DNA from: Agrobacterium sp. AGB01 | Lineage (GTDB): Bacteria > Pseudomonadota > Alphaproteobacteria > Rhizobiales > Rhizobiaceae | Length of the DNA: 64,000 nucleotides | Direction: 5' to 3' | Assembly: GCF_014851585.1 (NCBI RefSeq) | Contig: NZ_JACVAB010000001.1 | Span: 1,178,001 to 1,242,000 of the forward strand | In this document: one piece after another, positions 54,452 to 63,134 of the stretch | Layout of the letters: each line of letters begins with the position of its first letter | How positions within the stretch are numbered: the first letter of the stretch is position 1 | The notes under the pieces: model-generated | Database searches by the model: none | Seen by the model: only the letters and a program-made list of their open reading frames with translations | What the model was told of the DNA's origin: nothing | Position numbers and translations under genes: made by a program

Positions 54452-54849
54452 AGCGTCCACTTTCCAGTAACTTTTTCGTGGGGTCGTGGCTTTTGCGGCG
54501 CCAAATACAACCACAGGGTTTGCTGCGGGAGAGGCAGTTCTCAGCTGTTTGACCTGTTGCGATAAGGTGACCCTTGGCCGGAAAAGGTCTTGGCAATGGC
54601 CCTAATGCCAGCTTTACTGGGGTAGGGCCCTATTTTACTCACATTCCCGGCGTTACTCGGCGTATGTGTGGGCGACTCGTCGCTTTTGCATAAAAGACTT
54701 TGTTTGGTGTGGCTTATGACCGGCTATATTGGCAAATGCTGATGTCCCGGCTTGTCATTGCCGGAGTGGTGTGCAAAACCGCACCGACTATGCGAAAATG
54801 CGCTTGATGGTGAGCGCGAATGCCACGTTCGGATTATCGGTAGCTTTAT
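54452..54849. other. Intergenic region between amiC and mrcA
   Basis: About 400 bp without a convincing gene or RNA. The 3' portion contains TATATT (54722-54727) in front of the PBP1a gene, perhaps part of its promoter, but no good -35 is paired with it. Confidence 0.4.
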
Positions 54850-57306
54850 ATGATAAGACTGATTGGATATTTCTTCGGTATTGCAAGCGCGCTTTTCCTG
54901 TGCGCTGCTGCAGGGGCTGCGCTTTATCTCTACACCCTTCGCGAGCAATTGCCGGACTATGCCGTTCTCAGCTCCTACGAGCCGCCGGTCACGACCCGCG
55001 TTCACGCCGGTAACGGTGCCCTGATGGCAGAATATGCGCATGAAAAGCGCCTGTTCCTGCCCATCCAGGCCATTCCAGACCGCGTGAAGGCTGCGTTCCT
55101 TTCCGCAGAAGACAAGAATTTCTATAATCACCCCGGCGTTGATATCTACGGTCTTGGGCGCGCTATTCTGGTCAACATCCAGAACCTCGGTTCCGGCCGT
55201 CGCCCGGTTGGTGCATCAACCATTACTCAGCAGGTCGCCAAGAACTTCCTGCTGACCAATGACCAGACCATCGACCGCAAGATCAAGGAAGCGATTCTGT
55301 CCTTCCGCATCGAGCAGACCTATTCGAAAGACAAGATTCTTGAGCTTTATCTCAATGAAATCTTCTTCGGTATGAATGCCTACGGTATTGCCGGTGCCGC
55401 GCTGACCTATTTCAACAAGTCGGTCACCGAACTGACCATTGCCGAAACCGCCTATCTGGCATCGCTGCCGAAGGGCCCGGCCAACTACCACCCGTTCCGT
55501 TACGAGAAGGCTGCTCTTGAGCGCCGTAACTGGGTGATCGACCGTATGGCCGAAAATGGCTACATCAACACCGCCGATGCGTCGGAAGCAAAAACCCAGC
55601 CGCTTGGCGTAAATCTGCGTCGCGGCGGTGCCCACCTGTTTGCGTCTGACTACTTCGCCGAAGAAGTCCGTCGCCAGATCGTTGATAAATACGGCGAGAA
55701 GGCCCTGCTGGAAGGTGGCCTTTCGGTTCGTACCTCGCTTGACCCGGTCTTGCAGGTTGAAGCCCGCAAGGCGCTGCAGGACGGTCTTCTTGACTATGAC
55801 GAGCGCCGTGGTTTCCGTGGCCCGGTCGATGAGATTGACGTATCCGGTGATTGGGGCGCTGCCCTTGCCAAGATCCGTCCGCTGCGCGACGTGCCGGAGT
55901 GGAAACTGGCCGTGGTGCTGGATGCTGGCGATCAGTCCGTTGATATCGGCATGCAGCCGGAAACCGATGCCGGTGGCAAGGTTGTCCAGGACCGCGTCCG
56001 TGCAAGCATTCCAGCGGAAAACATGAAATGGGCTTACCGCGATGCGACCGGCAAGCGTAACACCGCCAAGTCGCCAAGTGGCGTTCTGAAGGCTGGTGAC
56101 GTTGTCTATGTCCAGGCATTGACAGAAAACGGCAATACCTTCCGTCTTCGTCAGCCACCGAAAGTGCAGGGTGGCCTCGTTGCCATGGACCCGCATACCG
56201 GCCGCGTTCTCGCCATGGTTGGCGGTTTCTCCTACGGTCAGTCGGAGTTCAACCGTTCCACGCAGGCCATGCGCCAGCCTGGTTCGTCATTCAAGCCGTT
56301 CGTTTACGCTGCAGCGCTCGACAATGGGTATACGCCAGCTTCCGTTGTGATGGATGCGCCGATTGAGATCGTCTCTGGCGGTCAGGTCTGGCGTCCGCAG
56401 AACTACGGCGGTGGTTCCGCTGGTCCGTCGACACTGCGTCTCGGTATTGAGAAGTCTCGTAACCTGATGACCATCCGCCTTGCAGACGACATGGGCATGA
56501 ACCTTGTTGCGGAATATGCGGAACGTTTCGGTATCTATGACAAGATGCTGCCGGTTCTCGCCATGTCGCTCGGTTCAGGTGAAACGACCGTGACCCGTAT
56601 GGTCTCTGCCTACGCGGTTCTGGCCAATGGCGGCAAGCAGATCAAGCCAACCGTGATCGACCGTATTCAGGACCGTTACGGCAAGACGATTTTCCGTCAC
56701 GAAGAACGCACCTGTGAAGGCTGCAACGCGCAGACCTGGTCAGGTCAGGACGAGCCGACCATCATCGATAACCGCGAACAGGTTCTCGACCCGATGACAG
56801 CCTACCAGACAACATCCATGCTGGAAGGCGTCGTCACCCGTGGTACGGCCGCTGGTAAGATTCCGGTCAAGGATCGTCCGGTTGCTGGCAAGACAGGCAC
56901 CACCAACGATGAAAAGGATGCTTGGTTCGTGGGTTACACACCGGACCTCGTGGCTGGCCTTTACATTGGCTTCGATACGCCAGCACCGCTTGGTCGTGGT
57001 GGCACCGGTGGTTCGCTTGCAGCGCCAATCTTTGGCGAGTTCCTCGCAGCTGCTGCCAAGCACACACCGCCCGGCAAGTTCATCGTGCCTGAGGGGATGC
57101 AGTTCATCGCCGTCAACCGCAAGACCGGCATGTATGCCAATGAAGGTGATCCAGACACGATCATGGAAGCCTTCAAGCCAGGCACCGGCCCGGCCGACAG
57201 CTTCTCGGTTATCGGCATGGAAAACTACATGTCGCCGGAAGATATCATGCGTGCCTCACCACAGGCACAGCAGGCCATTACCAACGGTGGTGGCGGGCTT
57301 TACTAA
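54850..57306 (+). CDS. mrcA: Bifunctional penicillin-binding protein 1a
   Basis: Inner-membrane murein synthase with transglycosylase and transpeptidase activities. The 818-residue protein has a single N-terminal membrane anchor (about residues 3-25), the glycosyltransferase domain with catalytic Glu in SAEDKNFYNHPGVDIYG (about residue 88) and GASTITQQVAKNFLL, and a penicillin-binding domain with active-site PGSSFKPF (Ser about 479), SRN-type region and KTGTTNDEKDAW (Lys at about 680). In Rhizobiales PBP1a is central for polar growth. The gene stands alone between amiC and prfB. Confidence 0.96.
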   Translation: MIRLIGYFFGIASALFLCAAAGAALYLYTLREQLPDYAVLSSYEPPVTTRVHAGNGALMAEYAHEKRLFLPIQAIPDRVKAAFLSAEDKNFYNHPGVDIYGLGRAILVNIQNLGSGRRPVGASTITQQVAKNFLLTNDQTIDRKIKEAILSFRIEQTYSKDKILELYLNEIFFGMNAYGIAGAALTYFNKSVTELTIAETAYLASLPKGPANYHPFRYEKAALERRNWVIDRMAENGYINTADASEAKTQPLGVNLRRGGAHLFASDYFAEEVRRQIVDKYGEKALLEGGLSVRTSLDPVLQVEARKALQDGLLDYDERRGFRGPVDEIDVSGDWGAALAKIRPLRDVPEWKLAVVLDAGDQSVDIGMQPETDAGGKVVQDRVRASIPAENMKWAYRDATGKRNTAKSPSGVLKAGDVVYVQALTENGNTFRLRQPPKVQGGLVAMDPHTGRVLAMVGGFSYGQSEFNRSTQAMRQPGSSFKPFVYAAALDNGYTPASVVMDAPIEIVSGGQVWRPQNYGGGSAGPSTLRLGIEKSRNLMTIRLADDMGMNLVAEYAERFGIYDKMLPVLAMSLGSGETTVTRMVSAYAVLANGGKQIKPTVIDRIQDRYGKTIFRHEERTCEGCNAQTWSGQDEPTIIDNREQVLDPMTAYQTTSMLEGVVTRGTAAGKIPVKDRPVAGKTGTTNDEKDAWFVGYTPDLVAGLYIGFDTPAPLGRGGTGGSLAAPIFGEFLAAAAKHTPPGKFIVPEGMQFIAVNRKTGMYANEGDPDTIMEAFKPGTGPADSFSVIGMENYMSPEDIMRASPQAQQAITNGGGGLY

Positions 57307-57326
57307 GCTCCACACAACAATGCAGC

Positions 57327-57356
57327 GAAGGCGCGGGTCTTTACATCCGCGCCTTC
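57327..57356 (+). terminator. Hairpin after mrcA
   Basis: A perfect 10-bp stem (gaaggcgcgg / ccgcgccttc, ten-base loop) starts 20 bases after the stop codon. There is no T run, so termination is uncertain. Confidence 0.55.
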
Positions 57357-57435
57357 GGCATTTATGCACCGGGGCCAGTTTTCCTGAGTGGGCTATGACG
57401 TCCAGAGACTTTCAACGAAGGTGAAATAGCAGCGA

Positions 57436-58567
57436 ATGCGCAACGAGATTGTGAATGTTGTCGACGAAATCAAGCAGGCCATAAGCCTGCTGAGGAGGCA
57501 TCTTTGACTGGGATCAGGCGATAAGACGACTGGACTGGTTGAATAACAAGGCAGAGGATCCAAACCTCTGGAACGATGCCACAGAAGCACAGAAGCTGAT
57601 GCGTGAGCGCCAGCAGCTTGACGAAAGCATCAGCGGCGTCAAAGCCCTCGAGCAGCAGGTCAACGATAATATCGAATTGATCGAGATGGGCGAGGAAGAA
57701 GGCGATCAGGATATCGTCAAGGACGCCGAAGAGGCATTGAAGGCGCTGCGCAGCGAAGCCAACCGCCGGCAGGTCGAAGCGATGCTGTCTGGTGAAGCCG
57801 ACGCCAACGACACCTATGTTGAAGTTCACTCTGGTGCTGGCGGTACTGAAAGCCAGGACTGGGCCAGCATGCTGTTGCGCATGTACACCCGCTGGGCTGA
57901 ACGCCAGGGCTTCAAGGTTGAAGTGCTGGAAGTGCATGACGGGGAAGAGGCGGGCATCAAGTCTGCAACCATTCTCGTGAAGGGCCACAATGCATTCGGC
58001 TGGATGAAGACGGAATCGGGCGTTCACCGTCTGGTGCGTATTTCGCCCTATGACAGCAACGCGCGCCGCCACACCTCGTTCTCGTCGATCTGGGTTTACC
58101 CTGTTGTTGATGACTCGATCCAGATCGACATCAACGAAAGCGATTGCCGCATCGATACCTACCGTTCGTCGGGCGCCGGTGGTCAGCACGTTAACACCAC
58201 CGACTCGGCCGTGCGTATCACGCATATTCCAACCGGTATCGCTGTGGCCTGCCAGCAGGAACGCTCCCAGCACAAGAACCGCGCCAAGGCGTGGGACATG
58301 TTGCGTTCGCGCCTGTATGAAGTCGAACTTCAAAAGCGCGAAGAAGCGGCCAATGCACAGGCAGCCTCCAAAACCGATATCGGTTGGGGTCACCAGATCC
58401 GCTCCTACGTTCTGCAGCCTTACCAGCTGGTCAAGGACCTGCGTACCGGCGTGGAAAGCACCGCTCCGATCAACGTGCTGGACGGCGATCTGAACGACTT
58501 CATGGAAGCCGCACTGGCTCACCGCATCAGCGGCGGTGCCGATATTGATGTTTCCGACATCGACTGA
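57436..58567 (+). CDS. prfB: Peptide chain release factor 2, expressed by programmed +1 frameshift
   Basis: Releases finished proteins at UGA and UAA codons. The first 23 codons (57436-57504) begin [20 protein letters not shown] and run into an in-frame TGA at 57505-57507; the main frame continues from GAC at 57506, giving [20 protein letters not shown] and on to the stop at 58567, in total 376 residues. The peptidyl-release motif GGQ lies in [16 protein letters not shown] (about residue 250), and the recognition tripeptide appears as SPY, not SPF, in [15 protein letters not shown]. Start ATG at 57436. Cell UGA-decoding by RF2 itself controls the shift. Confidence 0.95.
57493..57508 (+). promoter_or_regulatory. 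RF2 programmed +1 frameshift site
   Basis: AGGAGG (57493-57498) acts as an internal Shine-Dalgarno stimulator, three bases before the slippery CTT-TGA-C (57502-57508). The ribosome shifts from CUU UGA to (C)UUU GAC when RF2 is scarce. Codon order AGG-AGG-CAT-CTT-TGA matches the classical site except AGG for GGG and CAT for TAT. Confidence 0.95.
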
Positions 58568-58612
58568 TTTCAATATCTCCGTAAGGTGTATTGAAAACAA
58601 AGCATTAGAGCC

Positions 58613-58652
58613 TGTTGATGAATCAGATCGTGAGCGACTTGATTCAGTTTGA
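58613..58652. repeat. Short palindrome related to the 45.5-kb element
   Basis: TGAATCA (58619-58625) and TGATTCA (58640-58646) are inverted repeats with 14 bases between. ACTTGATTCAGTTT (58637-58650) differs by one base from 45574-45587. It lies between prfB and its terminator. Confidence 0.4.
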
Positions 58653-58664
58653 CAGCACCAAAAG

Positions 58665-58700
58665 AACCCGCCTGAGCAACGCTTCGGCGGGTTTTCTTTT
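58665..58700 (+). terminator. Terminator after prfB
   Basis: An 8-bp stem (aacccgcc / ggcgggtt, 13-base loop) is followed by TTCTTTT. Confidence 0.85.
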
Positions 58701-58777
58701 GGCAGCAAAGCGCTGCCTGAGATCAAGCTCCGGAGGAGACCAGGTATGTGGGCGTATTCATTTGCTCAGGCATAAAA

Positions 58778-58801
58778 AATCCCCGGTCGTGGCCGGGGAT
58801 T
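58778..58801 (-). terminator. Terminator after the 59-kb secreted-protein gene
   Basis: A perfect 9-bp stem (aatccccgg / ccggggatt, six-base loop) ends on the minus strand in TTTTTT. Confidence 0.85.
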
Positions 58802-58856
58802 GATCATGTCAGAAGTGATTGGTTCAGAACAGCCGCAGGCGGCTACTCCACAGCGT

Positions 58857-59393
58857 TCAGTTCGAGGCTCGCTCGATCTTCATGTCGCCAAGCTCATCAA
58901 TCAGCACTGTCCAGGCTTCAGTCTCTGTCGACATCGGATCGGTCTTCAGGTGAACGGTAACAAATAGGCCCGGCACATTGCCGTTGCCTGACGAGCTTTC
59001 CGGACGAATGTCGGTGACATAGGCCTTGAACTTCGAAAACTCTTCCAGTTCCACCGTCTGGATCAGGTCAGGGCCATTTGGCGTGTAGGCAATCTGCTGC
59101 ATAAAGATGCGTGCCGTGCCGTCATTCTGTCGCATCGCAACGACCTTGTAGTAACCACGGCGTGGCGGTGCGGCCGCAGGCGGTGGTGCTTCCGATGTCG
59201 CTGTCGTGGTCGTTGCCGCAGCGGGGGCCGGCTCGTCTTCCCAAAGGCCGCTGCTGGCGACGAAAATGGCAGCGACAGGCAGGTCCTCGATAGGGGAGGT
59301 TGGTGTCGTCTGAGCGTGAACGGCTTGCAGCGAAAGCGCAAACAGTGCGGCTGTCAGGAGGGCTTTTGTAACTAGACCTGGCATTTTCATCAT
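58857..59393 (-). CDS. Secreted protein of unknown function
   Basis: A 178-residue protein with a signal peptide (about residues 8-28, LVTKALLTAALFALSLQAVHA), then a Pro/Ala/Thr-rich linker (about 55-80, including PAPAAATTTTATSEAPPPAAA) and a folded C-terminal part with YYKVVAMRQNDGTARIFMQQIAYTPNGPD and WTVLIDELGDMKIERAS. I recognise no family. It begins four bases after the nadK stop, so it is the second gene of a nadK operon. The link between the two is unclear. Confidence 0.78.
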   Translation of the reverse strand: MMKMPGLVTKALLTAALFALSLQAVHAQTTPTSPIEDLPVAAIFVASSGLWEDEPAPAAATTTTATSEAPPPAAAPPRRGYYKVVAMRQNDGTARIFMQQIAYTPNGPDLIQTVELEEFSKFKAYVTDIRPESSSGNGNVPGLFVTVHLKTDPMSTETEAWTVLIDELGDMKIERASN

Positions 59394-59397
59394 TTCA

Positions 59398-60171
59398 TCA
59401 GTTCGTGAATTGTTCAGCGAGAATTCGGTCCGACCATGAGCGGTCAGGATCGGACAAAATCACCGCAGTTCTATCCTGGGATTGTGCGATACGCACACTT
59501 ACCACGGATTTAACCTCGGTGTGATCCGCAACCGCATTGACGGGGCGTTTTTCAACTTCCAACACATGAATATCCACCGTCACCTTGTTCGGCAACAATG
59601 CACCACGCCAGCGGCGCGGACGAAACGCGCTGACCGGGGTCAATGCGAGAAGGGGTGATTCCAGTGGCAGGATCGGCCCGTGAGCGGAGAAGTTATAGGC
59701 GGTGGACCCTGCAGGCGTTGCAACCATAACGCCGTCACAGATCAATTCCTCCAGCCGTATCTTGTCATCGACGGTCACCTTCAGCTTTGCAGCCTGGTGC
59801 GACTGGCGGAAAAGACTGACCTCATTCATGGCGAGCGCGGTAAATTCCGCTCCATGCACGTCCGTCGCGGTCATTTTTAATGGGTGGAAATCATTGCCGG
59901 TGGCAATCGCCACACGCTCATGCAGGTTGTCGACGCGGAAATCATTCATCAGGAAACCGACCGAGCCGCGGTTCATGCCATAGACACGTTTGCCGGAATT
60001 CATGGTTTCATTGAGGATCTGCAACAGAAAGCCATCGCCACCCAGCGCAATGATGACATTTGCCTCGTCAAAGGGGGCGTTTCCATACCGGGCAATCAAT
60101 GCTTCGCATGCGGCGCGGGCATCCGGTGTGTTGGCGTGGACAAATGATAGCGACTGTTGTGAACCGGACAT
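59398..60171 (-). CDS. nadK: NAD kinase
   Basis: Phosphorylates NAD to NADP. The 257-residue protein starts MSGSQQSLSFVHANTPDARA at 60171 (longer frame to 60285 rejected). The GGDGFLLQILNE block (about residues 44-55) is the phosphate-binding site, followed by GKRVYGMNRGSVGFLMND, then MNEVSLFRQSHQAAKL, and TPAGSTAYNFSAHGPILPLESPLLALTPVSAFRPRRWRG, all conserved. Length is short, as in other alphaproteobacteria. Confidence 0.95.
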   Translation of the reverse strand: MSGSQQSLSFVHANTPDARAACEALIARYGNAPFDEANVIIALGGDGFLLQILNETMNSGKRVYGMNRGSVGFLMNDFRVDNLHERVAIATGNDFHPLKMTATDVHGAEFTALAMNEVSLFRQSHQAAKLKVTVDDKIRLEELICDGVMVATPAGSTAYNFSAHGPILPLESPLLALTPVSAFRPRRWRGALLPNKVTVDIHVLEVEKRPVNAVADHTEVKSVVSVRIAQSQDRTAVILSDPDRSWSDRILAEQFTN

Positions 60172-60523
60172 GCAATCTACCTTTTGGAACAGTACCTTGG
60201 TACAGGAAGTCAGGAGGGTGCGACAAGCTCTTTCAGGCCTGCAGCCGGCGCGTTTTATGATGTATGGCCTGATATTTTCGAACAAACGTCACAATGGTCG
60301 GCTCCCTGCCTGATTTGATGCACCCTATAGGCGGAAAATGGCAGTTCCTTATGACGGTGTCTGAAAATATGCGGCCGTTATGAAAACTGTTCACCATGCG
60401 CACGATTAATGGCGCTCCGACTTTATCAGTTGCAATGCCCATCATTTGCGGGCTTGCAGAGAAAGCCGGGGTCGGGCAGGTTGCGGCAAAAGCATAAGGA
60501 ATAAAAAACGGCAGGAGACTGGT

Positions 60524-61435
60524 GTGGCGATCGAATACAGTATCTATGATGTTTTTACCGACAAACGTCTTGAGGGAAATCCTCTCGCAGTCATGTATGA
60601 TGCTGATGGGCTTGATGACAAGACGATGCAAGCCATTGCTCGCGAGATGAACCTGTCGGAAACCGTGTTCATCCGCAAATCCGATAACCCTGCCTATGCC
60701 GCATCCTTACGCATTTTCACCCCCGGCGGTGAACTGCCCTTTGCAGGCCACCCGACAGTTGGGGCTGCCGTGGCACTGGGGGAGCGTAACCCCAATGGTG
60801 GCGACGTGGACATGGTTTGCGTTCTCGAGGAGAATGTGGGGCCAGTTCGCTGCGCCATCCGGCTTCGCAAGGATGCGCCTGGGTTTGCCGAGTTTGATCT
60901 GCCGCGAAAGTCTTCCCGTATCGAGCTGCCGCTTGACCGCGCGAAGCTGGCCGATGCACTCGGTGTCAGCGAAGGCAATATCGGTTTTGAAAATCACCAG
61001 CCCTCGATCTGGACGGCTGGTGTGCCATTCCTGCTGGTGCCGCTACACAATATCTCCACCATCAGAGAAATGGATTTTGATCCGCAATTGTGGGAACGCT
61101 CGGCGCCGCTTGTGGAGGGGAGGCTGGCTGCCTGCTACGTTTACTGTCGTGGTGGTGTGAACCACACCGCCAAATTTCACGCGCGCATGTTCTCGCCTGA
61201 AATGGGCATTGCCGAAGACCCGGCAACCGGTTCGGCTGCGGCGGCACTGTCCGGCGCCATCCATCATTTTGACGGCCTGTCCGATGGGCATTATCCGTTC
61301 ATGATAGAGCAGGGCGTCGAGATGGGTCGCCCTTCCTTTATTCATCTGCATATAGATGTGAAGGCCGGTGATATATTCCGCGCACGTATTGGCGGCAGTG
61401 CCGTCCGCGTGGCGCACGGCACCATGGATATTTGA
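60524..61435 (+). CDS. PhzF-family isomerase/epimerase-like protein
   Basis: A 303-residue protein with the two-domain PhzF/DapF fold. It starts with GTG at 60524 (AIEYSIYDVFTDKRLEGNPLAV), with AGGAGA about eight bases upstream. Signature parts are SETVFI, IFTPGGELPFAGHPTVGAA (the second catalytic area), and AEDPATGSAAAALSGAI near the end. PhzF isomerises a phenazine precursor, but most homologues in non-phenazine bacteria have unknown substrates. Upstream frame to 60446 is not needed. No phenazine genes are present. Confidence 0.9.
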   Translation: MAIEYSIYDVFTDKRLEGNPLAVMYDADGLDDKTMQAIAREMNLSETVFIRKSDNPAYAASLRIFTPGGELPFAGHPTVGAAVALGERNPNGGDVDMVCVLEENVGPVRCAIRLRKDAPGFAEFDLPRKSSRIELPLDRAKLADALGVSEGNIGFENHQPSIWTAGVPFLLVPLHNISTIREMDFDPQLWERSAPLVEGRLAACYVYCRGGVNHTAKFHARMFSPEMGIAEDPATGSAAAALSGAIHHFDGLSDGHYPFMIEQGVEMGRPSFIHLHIDVKAGDIFRARIGGSAVRVAHGTMDI

Positions 61436-61451
61436 TAAAAGCCTGAAAATT

Positions 61452-61478
61452 GGAACCATTTTTGTGGATTGCCCGTTT
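61452..61478 (+). promoter_or_regulatory. EcfG-type general-stress promoter
   Basis: GGAAC (61452-61456), 17-base spacer, CGTTT (61474-61478). This matches the alphaproteobacterial EcfG consensus GGAAC-N16/17-cGTT. It faces the small gene at 61501, whose ribosome site begins ten bases after the -10. Confidence 0.7.
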
Positions 61479-61500
61479 CCCTGACAGAAGGAGAAACGCG

Positions 61501-61713
61501 ATGCAACACACGGGTAACGGCTCAGGTAGAAGTGGTAGCCGTCAACTGACGGCCGCAAATGGCGGAGCAAACTACTCTCCAAACATCATCCATTTGCATG
61601 GAACCCATGTGGCAATGATCTTTCGGCGTTTCTGTCCCAATCCTCTCGATCTGCGCAGCGAACGCCGGTCGGTGACGGATAAAGGTTCTGACGAACACGG
61701 TAAGAAAGCGTGA
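61501..61713 (+). CDS. 70-residue protein behind an EcfG promoter
   Basis: A 70-residue, probably soluble protein beginning MQHTGNGSGRSGSRQLTAAN, with SPNIIHLHGTHVAMIFRRFCP in the middle and a charged C-terminus RSERRSVTDKGSDEHGKKA. A strong AAGGAGAA ribosome site lies 6-13 bases before the ATG, and a GGAAC-N17-CGTTT promoter precedes that, suggesting a general-stress (PhyR-EcfG) gene. I recognise no family. The alternative, a spurious frame, is less likely given these two signals. Confidence 0.55.
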   Translation: MQHTGNGSGRSGSRQLTAANGGANYSPNIIHLHGTHVAMIFRRFCPNPLDLRSERRSVTDKGSDEHGKKA

Positions 61714-61776
61714 TTTCGTGATTCTCGAATTGCGGGTTACTCTTCTCTGGCAGTGAAACAGCGAAAGGAGAATGAT

Positions 61777-61992
61777 ATGAAGGCAATTCTCATAGTCGCC
61801 TCAACACTTGCGCTTTCGGCCCCTGTAGCGTTTGCCGAATGCGCTGGACATGCCAAGCTGAACACATCAGCTGCAGTCGATAATGAAATCAAGACAGCCA
61901 GCATTGCCAAAACGGCAGATCAAAAGACCGATGAAGTCTTGATCATCCAGAAAAAAACTGAGACGCCCGAAACAGCTCGGCAGACAGAATAA
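61777..61992 (+). CDS. Small secreted protein
   Basis: A 71-residue protein with a signal peptide, MKAILIVASTLALSAPVAFA, then a single Cys and a charged mature part (AECAGHAKLNT, ASIAKTADQKTDEVLIIQKK). AAAGGAGAA is a strong ribosome site upstream of ATG 61777. The mature part has no recognised domain and could be a periplasmic chaperone or simply a small envelope protein. It follows the EcfG-promoter gene by 63 bp, and may be in the same transcript. Confidence 0.65.
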   Translation: MKAILIVASTLALSAPVAFAECAGHAKLNTSAAVDNEIKTASIAKTADQKTDEVLIIQKKTETPETARQTE

Positions 61993-62050
61993 CGATATAG
62001 GTTTGATGTGATCCCTCGTGCCCTTTCTCCAGTCGGGCGCGGGGGATTTT

Positions 62051-62137
62051 TTACGTCACGACGAATGCGAAAATGATATGTCCGACGATGGAGATGGCCA
62101 GAGCGCCAAGAAGAACGATAAGCAAAATGCGGCTCAT
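62051..62137 (-). CDS. 28-residue membrane peptide, unannotated small gene
   Basis: On the minus strand, ATG at 62137 opens a 28-codon frame, MSRILLIVLLGALAISIVGH, ending IIFAFVVT, with GAGGA about nine bases upstream. The whole peptide is one hydrophobic span with a basic N-terminus (Arg3) and a central His. Similar tiny membrane peptides exist in rhizobia (from memory) and are rarely annotated. It lies 93 bp after tRNA-Lys on the same strand. Confidence 0.55.
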   Translation of the reverse strand: MSRILLIVLLGALAISIVGHIIFAFVVT

Positions 62138-62230
62138 GACCCATCCTCGAAATCTGCATGAAAGACATGAGACGAGAGGCGGCGAAGTTATTTCGCAGTC
62201 TCGAATTTCACAGTCATTTCAGGAAGTTAA

Positions 62231-62306
<76 letters not shown>

Positions 62307-62356
62307 GCCGCCGCCCTCAGGCGGTGTGAGGGGGCTATAAAGAGGAAAAAAAGGAA

Positions 62357-62420
62357 TGTCCAGCGCGGAAATGAAATTTCTTCGTTTTTTATGACAAAAA
62401 AATTTCACTCACGCTGGACA
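62357..62420. repeat. 64-bp palindromic element upstream of tRNA-Lys
   Basis: The arms pair in two blocks: TGTCCAGCG (62357-62365) with CGCTGGACA (62412-62420), and TGAAATTT (62372-62379) with AAATTTCA (62400-62407), around an AT-rich centre. It lies between the GlsB-like gene and the tRNA, both minus-strand. It may terminate glsB transcription or be a small dispersed element. Confidence 0.5.
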
Positions 62421-62499
62421 CGCCCATCTTTTTCTCGAAGATCGACGGTAGAGAATGCTCTCGGGAATGTCTGTTAGTCGTTTGTAAATACAGGAGGAA

Positions 62500-62751
62500 T
62501 CACCTCCGGAATGCACGTCCGACGGCAATGAGTATGCACGCGCCAACAAAGCCAGCAATGAGATAGCCCAGCCAACCGGTCAAAACGACGCCAAACAACG
62601 ATAGTATCGCATTGGCGACAATCGCACCGATGATACCAAGGATGATGTTCATCAACACGCCAAGATTGCTTTTCATGAACTGTTCAGCGAGCCATCCGGC
62701 GACACCACCAATGACAATTGCTGCAATCCAGCCAACACCTGCAGATTCCAT
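62500..62751 (-). CDS. GlsB/YeaQ/YmgE family stress-response membrane protein
   Basis: An 83-residue inner-membrane protein starting MESAGVGWIAAIVIGGVAGW at 62751, with GGAGGAA as ribosome site. The family pattern is GGVAGWLAEQFMKSNLGVLMNIILGIIGAIVANAIL and GWLGYLIAGFVGACILIAVGRAF: three spans, Gly-rich. The function is unknown, though homologues are general-stress genes. The longer frame to 62808 is not needed. A sequence of 380 bp upstream (62752-63134) has no further gene that I can support. Confidence 0.92.
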   Translation of the reverse strand: MESAGVGWIAAIVIGGVAGWLAEQFMKSNLGVLMNIILGIIGAIVANAILSLFGVVLTGWLGYLIAGFVGACILIAVGRAFRR

Positions 62752-63134
62752 GATTTCCTCCCACGCTAACTGCAAGTTTAAATTTGGTGATTCTAATATT
62801 AAATACAAGGGAAAACAGCGGCTCTACAGCGTTTCTGGCCTAAAAAAGGACATCAGAAGCCGCTTGGAAGCCCTATTGTCGCGGCAATCGTTTTTCATAA
62901 ACCGCTACGCGCATTATTTTGCGGCAAATTGCACGCCGAATTGCGGGTAGTCGAGGGGGATTGAGCAAGGGCTAAAGGCCATTTTGCCGGGCCAATTTTC
63001 AATCCTTCACACAGGTTTTGAATATTTTTGCGTGACACGTATGAAACTGATGTTCGTTGTGTGCTTGTTTAAACAGCGTGATGAATTTCAGATTCGGGTC
63101 GCAAGTGATTCCGTACGCCGGAAAGGTAATTGAC
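62752..63134. other. Intergenic region without a gene
   Basis: About 380 bp between the divergent GlsB-like and DUF3772 genes. AT-rich near 62785-62815 (TTCTAATATTAAATAC); no clear promoter pair, RNA or repeat was recognised. A small in-frame ATG at 63081 could lengthen the next gene by 18 codons. Confidence 0.4.

Noticed and set aside
54850-57306. PBP1a as a monofunctional transglycosylase
   Set aside because: Both the glycosyltransferase Glu segment and the SxxK and KTGT motifs are intact.
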